Part shown: piece by piece, positions 1 to 5,385 of the stretch
How positions within the stretch are numbered: position 1 is the first letter of the stretch
How the letters are laid out: each line of letters starts with the position of its first letter
Assembly: GCF_009856605.1 (NCBI RefSeq)
Contig: NZ_CP047246.1
Coordinates: forward strand, 1 to 27,054
Reading direction: 5' to 3'
Source of the DNA: Trichormus variabilis 0441
GTDB taxonomy: Bacteria; Cyanobacteriota; Cyanobacteriia; Cyanobacteriales; Nostocaceae
Length of the DNA stretch: 27,054 bases
Position numbers and translations under genes: made by a program
The notes under the pieces: generated by a model
Seen by the model: the letters and a program-made list of their open reading frames with translations, nothing else
Told to the model about the DNA's origin: nothing
Database searches by the model: none

Positions 1-762
1 CAAAAAAAGTTAAAAAAAATTGAACGCCTTTTTCGGCTTGATTATCTTCAAAGTTCTTTAATCAGTATTAGATTTGCATCTATTTATGCTTTTATTTTTT
101 ATGGGCTGTTTGGGTTGGCAGATATATTTTGTTTACCCGAAACTAAATTCGTATCTATTCCTATTAGAATAGGAGTTTGTATTACAGCAATGATATGGTT
201 ACTTACATCCTTTTTTGAAAATTTTTTCAAAAAATTCAATCAAATTATTATAGTATTTGTTACATTGATAGCAAGCGGAGGCATTATATATATGATTGCC
301 TCTTCTCGGTCTACTGAATTGGGATATACAACATACTATGCTGGCTTAATTCTTGTAATGTTTTATATATTTCTTTTTTCTAGGCTATTATTTTTAAATG
401 CTATGTTAGTTGCACTATTTATAGTGGCGGGCTATGGAATAATTGCAGTTATTTATCAAAACTCGCTTTCTTCTTTTCAGAATACAGGACTATTTATCAA
501 TAATACTATCTTCCTAGCCATTTTATGTGTCGTGGGGTCAATCGCCTGTTACCTTTTTGAGCAAAATTCAAGATTAGATTTTTTGACAAGATATACTATT
601 GCCTATAAAGCTCAAGAACTTCTTGCATACTATGAACATACTAATCCCACACCAAAAGAACTTCTAGATATGATCAATGGAATCAGGCATTCACCAAGAA
701 AACTTCAAGAATTTTTGACAGAAATATTAGCATTTCAGAGTAGTAAAAGCGGTAAAAATTGA
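1..762 (+). CDS. C-terminal half of junction-spanning duplicated 6-TM membrane protein
   Basis: The frame is open from base 1 (first codons read QKKLKKIERLFRLDYLQ) to the stop at 760-762, so it is the 3' part of a gene cut by the window edge. The TTG at 115 lies inside a membrane helix and is not a credible start. About six hydrophobic segments follow, with the motif ELGYTTYYAGL and a soluble tail (RLDFLTRYTI ... SPRKLQEFL). The same order of motifs occurs in the gene that runs off the other end (25807-27054), which joins this frame in phase if the molecule is circular; these would be residues 417-669 of 669. The membrane part resembles the 6-TM sensor regions (MASE-like) fused to cyanobacterial adenylate/guanylate cyclases, but no cyclase or other output domain follows. 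Function unknown. Confidence 0.8.
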   Translation, partial: QKKLKKIERLFRLDYLQSSLISIRFASIYAFIFYGLFGLADIFCLPETKFVSIPIRIGVCITAMIWLLTSFFENFFKKFNQIIIVFVTLIASGGIIYMIASSRSTELGYTTYYAGLILVMFYIFLFSRLLFLNAMLVALFIVAGYGIIAVIYQNSLSSFQNTGLFINNTIFLAILCVVGSIACYLFEQNSRLDFLTRYTIAYKAQELLAYYEHTNPTPKELLDMINGIRHSPRKLQEFLTEILAFQSSKSGKN

Positions 763-803
763 TATTTAATAATATTAATTTCTGGGAATACTGCTGCTAT
801 TGT

Positions 804-825
804 GGCAAACTTTTCCTTTAAGTCA
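804..825 (+). repeat. 22-bp repeat, copy 1 (candidate recombinase site)
   Basis: This copy reads GGCAAAC-TT-TTCCTTTAAGTCA. It lies between the stop of the membrane-protein gene (762) and the stop of the recombinase gene (834). An inverted copy is at 2044-2065 and a direct copy at 2292-2313. It runs on into TATGACATTTAAA, which makes an imperfect dyad with TTTAAGTCAT. Confidence 0.6.
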
Positions 826-833
826 TATGACAT

Positions 834-1724
834 TTAAACAGGTAGATAAAGAGCAGAACTATCACTGGGTCTAGCGTGCAGATATCTACTGGTAGTCGAA
901 ACATTAGCATGACCCAAAGTCTGCTGCACCAACCCAATATTCGCCCCGCGTTCTAAAGAATGTGTAGCATGGGCATGACGCAACCAGTGGGGTGACACCT
1001 TAGCATCCAACCCCGCCCGTTTTGCTGCCGCCGCAATTATCTTATTAATAGTCTTGCGGTCGAGATGTCCCTTGCCCTTGCGACTGCAAAACATCGGATC
1101 ACTATCAGCTGCATTCCCCCGCAACTGCATTAAATTATCCCAAACCGATTTGGGCAACAACACGGAGCGCGTTCTATTCCCCTTCCCCAACACCGTTACC
1201 TGTCCACTGTCACCTCGCGGTGCTAAATTCTTCCACTTAAGAGCGCACAATTCACTAACTCTTAGCCCAGCCGCGTATAATAACTGTAAAATCCCCCGGT
1301 TACGCAGATTCAACTCCATCCCAATTAGCCGTGCCACCTCTGATTCCGTTAACAACCGCTCATTTAAAGTGTCAGGTGTTTTGTTCAAACTCATAGCTGC
1401 ACCAATATTCACCGGAGTCATGCCAATCTTCTGAGCAAACGATAGCAGCGATTTGACAGCCGAGAGGTAAGTTTTTTGAGTAACTGGAGCCAACCCCAAG
1501 CCATCCAAATGCCCCGCGAAATCGTAGAGGTCTTCTAAGGTAATTGTGGGAACTGGTTTAGCTACAAACGCCAAAAACTTGGTGATGTAAAGACGATAAG
1601 CTTCCTGAGAGCGTTGAGATTTCCCGTACAACCACATCTCAATCAACTTAGCCTGAGCATCAACCGGGGCTAACTTGGCTAGTTGTTTGCGTTCTTCGGT
1701 ATGGACAAGGGCGACTGGGGACAT
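834..1724 (-). CDS. Tyrosine site-specific recombinase, XerC/XerD-like
   Basis: 296 residues, the usual XerC/D size. The N-terminal SAM-like DNA-binding domain (about residues 25-110) is followed by the catalytic domain. Catalytic residues are visible in order: Arg in AAGLRVSELCALKW, Lys in LGKGNRTR, HxxR in HWLRHAHATH, His in QQTLGHANVS and the nucleophile Tyr in TTSRYLHA. The ATG at 1724 is followed by a normal N-terminus. The gene stands alone, convergent with the membrane-protein gene (stop at 762). Three copies of a 22-bp sequence lie at 804-825, 2044-2065 and 2292-2313, around the gene, and are candidate substrate sites. Likely roles are plasmid dimer resolution or integration/inversion of a local segment; the sequence does not tell which. 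Family assignment is secure. Confidence 0.95.
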   Translation of the reverse strand: MSPVALVHTEERKQLAKLAPVDAQAKLIEMWLYGKSQRSQEAYRLYITKFLAFVAKPVPTITLEDLYDFAGHLDGLGLAPVTQKTYLSAVKSLLSFAQKIGMTPVNIGAAMSLNKTPDTLNERLLTESEVARLIGMELNLRNRGILQLLYAAGLRVSELCALKWKNLAPRGDSGQVTVLGKGNRTRSVLLPKSVWDNLMQLRGNAADSDPMFCSRKGKGHLDRKTINKIIAAAAKRAGLDAKVSPHWLRHAHATHSLERGANIGLVQQTLGHANVSTTSRYLHARPSDSSALYLPV

Positions 1725-1843
1725 AAACGCAGAGATATACGCGACAAAACGTGAATTGTGTCTCTTTCATTCTCCCACAGTAAGCGATCGCAGAATTTGG
1801 GTTTTCCATTCAATCTTGCCTGGCAAGCTCCAAACACGCATTA

Positions 1844-1894
1844 TGTCACACAACTTATAAATATATAATTTGCTATATCTAACATAGTGTGACA
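1844..1894. repeat. Inverted repeat upstream of the recombinase gene
   Basis: Perfect 8-bp arms TGTCACAC (1844-1851) and GTGTGACA (1887-1894) flank 35 bp of AT-rich DNA, about 120 bp upstream of the recombinase start. It could be a regulator or accessory recombination site. Nothing in the sequence decides between them. Confidence 0.35.
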
Positions 1895-2043
1895 CTCATA
1901 CTTTCAGTAGTGCTTAGTAATAATACATTTACCTGTTGTTAAAATCGCTCCCATTAGCTAACATTGATTTTCTTTCTAAAACTCTCATTTAGTAAGTGTC
2001 GGTGGGACGATAACATTGCCGCTTTAAGTGACAGTGCAGAGTG

Positions 2044-2065
2044 TGACTTAAAGGAAAAGATTGCC
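2044..2065 (-). repeat. 22-bp repeat, copy 2 (inverted)
   Basis: On the minus strand this reads GGCAATC-TT-TTCCTTTAAGTCA, one mismatch from copy 1. On the minus strand it continues CACTCTGC and, about 12 bp on, TGTCACTTAAAG, so the end is a dyad with TTTAAGT/ACTTAAA arms. It lies about 320 bp upstream of the recombinase start. Confidence 0.6.
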
Positions 2066-2291
2066 AAAAATTAAAGGATAAGCTTGCCGAACCTATAGCC
2101 AGACTGGTTTAGTGGTCAAATACCTGTCTTGCGAGAGTGCGATCGCAAAGCATAAAAATGCTCCAAAAGCCTACATTTAGCGTGGGACTCGCGGCAGACT
2201 TATTCTTGAATGAAATTTGACATTAATTCAGAATTAATCGACATAACAAGAGTTTCAGCCTTTACTGCGGCAAGCTTTTACTTTAAAAAAC

Positions 2292-2313
2292 GGCAAACAA
2301 TTCCTTTAAGTCA
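2292..2313 (+). repeat. 22-bp repeat, copy 3 (direct)
   Basis: This copy reads GGCAAAC-AA-TTCCTTTAAGTCA, two mismatches from copy 1 and in the same orientation. It shares a further CAC with copy 2. It lies 15 bp upstream of the small ORF at 2329, so it could also act as an operator there. Confidence 0.6.
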
Positions 2314-2328
2314 CACACAGAGTGAAGT

Positions 2329-2466
2329 ATGTCCCGTCCCTTTGGTCAAATTATTGTTCAAATCACAGATAGAGAGGGTATTAGAACTAGTCGATTTAGC
2401 GCACAGGAATGTTTTGGAAATTCCAACGCGGTTGTTGAGGAGTTTTTAGAGTTATTTAAATTTTAA
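2329..2466 (+). CDS. Small hypothetical protein (45 aa)
   Basis: An ATG (2329-2331) opens a 45-residue frame starting MSRPFGQIIVQITD and ending VVEEFLELFKF. The composition is balanced: a beta-like first half, a middle with Cys and Asn, and a short amphipathic C-terminal helix. This looks more protein-like than the overlapping 79-codon frame at 2210-2449. A GAG/GAAG stretch sits just upstream of the ATG, and an in-frame stop (TGA) precedes it. I do not recognise the family. Its position next to copy 3 of the 22-bp repeat and upstream of the TRADD-N locus gives no functional clue. It is short enough to be chance. Confidence 0.4.
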   Translation: MSRPFGQIIVQITDREGIRTSRFSAQECFGNSNAVVEEFLELFKF

Positions 2467-2486
2467 AGCGATCACCTGTAAATGAA

Positions 2487-2514
2487 TGGCGTAGCTTGCC
2501 GCCGTAGGCATCGC
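2487..2514. repeat. Nostoc-type interspersed repeat
   Basis: GC-rich repeat of the kind common between genes in Nostocales (GGCGTAGCTTGCCGCC followed by GTAGGCATCGC). It contains internal complementary parts and lies between the small ORF and the 3' end of the next gene. Related sequence recurs at 4446-4513. Confidence 0.5.
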
Positions 2515-2527
2515 AAGTGAGTTTTAT

Positions 2528-2812
2528 TTAAGTTTCATCATCTAACTCGGCTAAAATCTTATCAAGTCTGTCGTTGGTGTCCTTAGCAAGCTGAACGCAT
2601 CGAACGCTTGCAGCTATTCCGCCAGCAGCAGTAACGCCTCCTTCTGGAACTTTGCCTGATAGTAAAAGCCCAGCACCTACAATACTAATACAGGCAGACA
2701 ATGCAGTTGTAACTAATGCAAGATTGAAACTGTAACGCGCTTGTCTTAAGCGTTCCTGAGCAATGCTTAATTCTATTATTGAGTGAGAGTTAGGAATTGG
2801 CTTGCTGTTCAT
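2528..2812 (-). CDS. Two-TM protein of the cyanobacterial TRADD-N-associated family
   Basis: 94 residues from the ATG at 2812. The frame is open to a TTG at 2857, but those extra residues look non-conserved. An amphipathic start (IAQERLRQARYSFN) leads into a first membrane helix (LALVTTALSACISIVGAGLLLSG). A Gly/Ala-rich second hydrophobic segment follows (GGVTAAGGIAASVRCVQLAK), then a charged tail (DTNDRLDKILAELDD). This pattern matches the family known as cyanobacterial TRADD-N-associated 2-TM domain, which usually sits beside TRADD-N proteins. That is the case here: the divergent neighbour at 2980 carries a TRADD-N-like domain. A membrane effector or anchor role in a conflict system is inference; family recognition is from memory of the motif pattern. 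Confidence 0.75.
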   Translation of the reverse strand: MNSKPIPNSHSIIELSIAQERLRQARYSFNLALVTTALSACISIVGAGLLLSGKVPEGGVTAAGGIAASVRCVQLAKDTNDRLDKILAELDDET

Positions 2813-2979
2813 GGATTTTGCAGAGTATGTTGACTTCACACTTCTAATGTGGAGCAAAACCCTTGCAATACTGACTATACAATGATTTTGTTGTAACTGA
2901 TTTGTGAGTATTCTATGATTGCCCTATGCCCTAGTTTTGACTGCGTAAATAATCGCTTATAAAAAAATCTAGCCAACTT

Positions 2980-4443
2980 ATGACAGACCCAAGCCTTGGC
3001 AGAAAAAAAAGGAAAATTACCATCCCCGCCTCTCTAGAAGGTGTTGAAATAGCAGAAAAAGCTTTGGTAAGGCTAGGATTTGATTCAAAAAGCAACTTTG
3101 CAAAGTCTCAACTTTTAGCTCGCACTACAGTCACTAAATTTTTTCAATGTGAGCCTATTCAGCTTGATTCCTTTAAAAAGATATGTAAAGAACTAAAATT
3201 AAATTGGAGAGAAATTGCGGGAATACTAGAAAAAGAACAATCAGAGCAGTTAGAAATAAACGATTGTAATAGTTTAGATACTAATAAGGGGGTGGAGCCT
3301 GTGCAGACACTTCGCCGTCAAGTGACTGTAATAGATGAACAAAGTCAAATAATTCTAGTTGCTATTGTATTAGAAGGTGATATAAATTCAGTTCCAAATC
3401 ATAAAGTTCTTGAATCGATTTTACGAGAGTATTCAGGGAAAACTATCAAAATTATTGATGTTAAAAAAGGCAGTATTAAATTATTCGTAGAGGGTTCTCA
3501 GGAGGATATAGAACGGCTTATATCTCTCATCGATTCAGGAGAACTAACAACAATTAGCGGTTTCCCTGTTAAAGATATTCAAGTTTTAAGCGAAAGTTCA
3601 AATGACGATGAAATTACCGAGTCTGATGATAAATGGCGTTTAGTACAGGAGATTATTAGTCATCCAGTTAAAGGTCGGAAATTAAGTTATGCCAACCTGA
3701 GCGGTGCTGACCTGAGCGGTGCTTACCTGAGCGGTGCTTACCTGAGCGGTGCTTACCTGAGTGGTGCTGACCTGAGCGGTGCTGACCTGAGCGGTGCTGA
3801 CCTGAGCGGTGCTGACCTGAGCGGTGCCGACCTGAGCGATGCCAACCTGAGTGGTGCTGACCTGAGCGGTGCCAACCTGAGCGATGCCAACCTGAGCGGT
3901 GCTTACCTGAGCGGTGCCAACCTGAATGGTGCTGACCTGAGCGGTGCTTACCTGAGCGATGCTTACCTGAATGGTGCTGACCTGAGCGGTGCCAACCTGA
4001 GCGGTGCCAACCTGAATGGTGCTGACCTGAGCGGTGCCAACCTGAGCGGTGCCAACCTGAGCGGTGTCAATCTGATCCGTGCCAACCTGAGCGGTGCCAG
4101 TCTGAGCTTTACTATCCTGAGCGGTGTCAATCTAGGCTTTACTATCCTGAGCGGTGTCAATCTGAGCGGTGCTGACCTGAGCGGTGTCAATCTGATCCGT
4201 GCCAACCTGAGCGGTGCTGACCTGAGCGGTGCCAACCTGAGCGGTGCCAACCTGAGCGGTGCCAACCTGAGAGATGCCAACCTGAGAGATGCCAACCTGA
4301 GAGATGCTATTGTTGTAAACGCCTTATTTGGAGAAAGTTTAGGTCTTACAGAGCATCTGAGGCATGACCTGAAGAGGCGAGGGGCAATTTTTGGCGATCG
4401 CCCTCCGCGCCCTCCGCGCCCTCCGGTTTTTGCTCCAAGATAA
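2980..4443 (+). CDS. HTH + TRADD-N-like + pentapeptide-repeat protein
   Basis: 487 residues. Residues 10-82 form a Cro-like helix-turn-helix ([15 protein letters not shown], then [10 protein letters not shown]), the type found at the N-terminus of cyanobacterial STAND and pentapeptide proteins. Residues 113-205 match the bacterial TRADD-N pattern: [31 protein letters not shown], then [14 protein letters not shown] and DSGELT. Residues 238-442 are 41 uninterrupted pentapeptides (mostly A-N/D/Y-L-S-G), predicted to form a right-handed beta-helix of about ten coils. The tail [13 protein letters not shown] is typical of the ends of such proteins. A Pro/Arg repeat (PPRPPRPP) overlaps a HIP1 site. 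The divergent partner (2812-2528) is a TRADD-N-associated 2-TM protein, so the two probably form one stress or immunity module; that function is inference. Confidence 0.8.
   Translation: MTDPSLGRKKRKITIPASLEGVEIAEKALVRLGFDSKSNFAKSQLLARTTVTKFFQCEPIQLDSFKKICKELKLNWREIAGILEKEQSEQLEINDCNSLDTNKGVEPVQTLRRQVTVIDEQSQIILVAIVLEGDINSVPNHKVLESILREYSGKTIKIIDVKKGSIKLFVEGSQEDIERLISLIDSGELTTISGFPVKDIQVLSESSNDDEITESDDKWRLVQEIISHPVKGRKLSYANLSGADLSGAYLSGAYLSGAYLSGADLSGADLSGADLSGADLSGADLSDANLSGADLSGANLSDANLSGAYLSGANLNGADLSGAYLSDAYLNGADLSGANLSGANLNGADLSGANLSGANLSGVNLIRANLSGASLSFTILSGVNLGFTILSGVNLSGADLSGVNLIRANLSGADLSGANLSGANLSGANLRDANLRDANLRDAIVVNALFGESLGLTEHLRHDLKRRGAIFGDRPPRPPRPPVFAPR
3691..4305 (+). repeat. 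41 tandem 15-bp units encoding pentapeptides
   Basis: 615 bp in perfect 15-bp phase with no insertions. Most units are variants of GCNNACCTGAGCGGT. Changes are concentrated at codons 1-2 (GCT/GCC, GAC/AAC/TAC), and a few units near the 3' end are diverged (ATCCGT, AGCTTT, AGAGAT). Such nucleotide-level identity points to recent expansion by unequal exchange or slippage. Confidence 0.95.
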
Positions 4444-4445
4444 AA

Positions 4446-4513
4446 GGCGATAGCGTAGCGGTAGCGAGTCCGCGTTCGCGTAGCGTCTCGTAGAGAGCGT
4501 CTGTCTACGGCGG
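4446..4513. repeat. Nostoc-type interspersed repeat cluster
   Basis: GC-rich palindrome-rich stretch directly after the stop of the pentapeptide gene, with GCGATAGCGTAGCGG, CGCGTAGCGTCTCGTAGAG and GTCTACGGCGG. These words are typical of repeats dispersed through Nostocales genomes. It may also act as a 3' transcript hairpin. Confidence 0.55.
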
Positions 4514-5236
4514 TAAATTATGCTCCCTAGTTCCAGTTTCTTAGAGGAAAAATAGCGATCGCTAATAGTGGGAATGGTATGAAATCAGATGCTAGCGTTC
4601 GCACCCAATGCCATCGTTGTCCCGCCCATCGCAAGCAACCTTCAAACAGGTATGATGTTACACACTTTTATGTATATCTGTTATATTCAAAGGGTGTTTA
4701 AACCTTTTGTTAAACACCTATTTTTGACAGGAATAACCTGTGTGTATTTGAAGTGTACAATTGTATTTTTAAAATTAAAAGTTTTAATTAAACTATTTAA
4801 TTTCATTATAAATAATGATGCCTATATTTCAAATTTTTTCTCATTTTTACCGACGAAGGCAATGGTTTTGTAATAACCTTGTAAGATAGCGTTACTTAGA
4901 TATCTAATCTCTCAAACCATTGCAATACAAGAGTTCCGAAGATTATGTCAGGCATAAAAAAACCTTGTAAGATATCTTACAAGGTTTGGCTTATTTAATA
5001 GTAGTAAATAACGCTTGAAACTCTTACCATATAAAGCTTTCAGCGTTTCAAATCGTCAATTTCGTTGGCGGTCAACGGTCACATCATCATACTAGATATG
5101 TATTAAGAAAAACATATCTTGTAAAATAAAAATATGAGAAAATATTAATAAATAACTATAAGTTCAGTTAGTAAATTAATACCGTTCAAGTATATCTTAT
5201 ATTCAAATTTTTATCAAAAATTCTTGTTGACGTGTA
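4514..5236. other. AT-rich intergenic region with dyads
   Basis: No credible gene: a 94-codon frame at 4589-4873 has biased, AT-driven composition and no Shine-Dalgarno sequence. The region holds HIP1 near 4555, an inverted pair GCAATGGTTT (about 4860) / AAACCATTGC (about 4915), a perfect 28-bp palindrome (4960-4987), a half-site at 4875-4887, and AGATATG (5094-5100) / CATATCT (5113-5119). The AT-rich sequence with dyads could be an origin or a control region for the recombinase gene downstream. Confidence 0.4.
4960..4987. repeat. Perfect 28-bp palindrome
   Basis: AAACCTTGTAAGAT is followed immediately by its exact reverse complement ATCTTACAAGGTTT, with no spacer. A half-copy (AACCTTGTAAGAT) lies at 4875-4887 and a weaker relative (CATATCTTGTAAAATA) at 5113-5128. 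The absence of a loop favours a dimeric protein-binding site over a terminator. Confidence 0.7.
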
Positions 5237-5264
5237 TTGACAACTACAAAATTTATAATATAAT
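5237..5264 (+). promoter_or_regulatory. Consensus promoter for the large recombinase gene
   Basis: TTGACA (5237-5242) is separated by 16 bp from TATAAT (5259-5264), both perfect sigma-70-type boxes. The start codon of the downstream gene is about 120 bp away, leaving a long leader. It is the best-matching promoter I found in the window. Confidence 0.6.
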
Positions 5265-5385
5265 TAAATAGAAAAACTTTGCTAAAAAAGCACAAGATAG
5301 TTTCGCATCAAGTAAAAGTAATATTTCGGCAAAGTCTTCAAAATCTTATTACCCGCTTCATGGAATTTGATAAGTGAGAAGCATT

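Larger units (their letters stand above)
1725..2328. other. Intergenic region upstream of the recombinase
   Basis: No convincing gene is seen. The stretch holds two HIP1 octamers (near 1783 and 2140), an inverted repeat TGTCACAC (1844-1851) / GTGTGACA (1887-1894) around an AT-rich core, a dyad CTTTAAGT...ACTTAAAG near 2021-2052, and two copies of the 22-bp repeat. It probably holds the recombinase promoter and recombination sites. Confidence 0.5.

Noticed and set aside
1844..2066. TGTCACAC/GTGTGACA and AGTGACAG words considered as ends of a Tn7-like or CAST transposon
   Set aside because: No transposition genes (TnsB/C, TniQ, Cas12k) occur in the window and the pattern of multiple end-binding sites is missing.
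2097..2145. tRNA-like words (GGTTTAGTGGTCAAATAC)
   Set aside because: No acceptor stem, anticodon arm or TTC arm can be drawn around them.
2210..2449. 79-codon frame overlapping the 45-residue ORF
   Set aside because: Composition is unlike a protein and it crosses copy 3 of the 22-bp repeat; the other frame at 2329 is more protein-like.
3963..4295. 110-codon minus-strand frame rich in Leu/Arg/Pro
   Set aside because: It is the antisense of the pentapeptide repeats; its regularity only mirrors the 15-bp unit.
4589..4873. 94-codon hydrophobic frame
   Set aside because: Hydrophobicity follows from very AT-rich DNA, there is no ribosome site, and the start overlaps repeat-like sequence.
4960..4987. 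Palindrome considered as a rho-independent terminator
   Set aside because: There is no loop and no T-tract; the exact symmetry fits a protein-binding site better.
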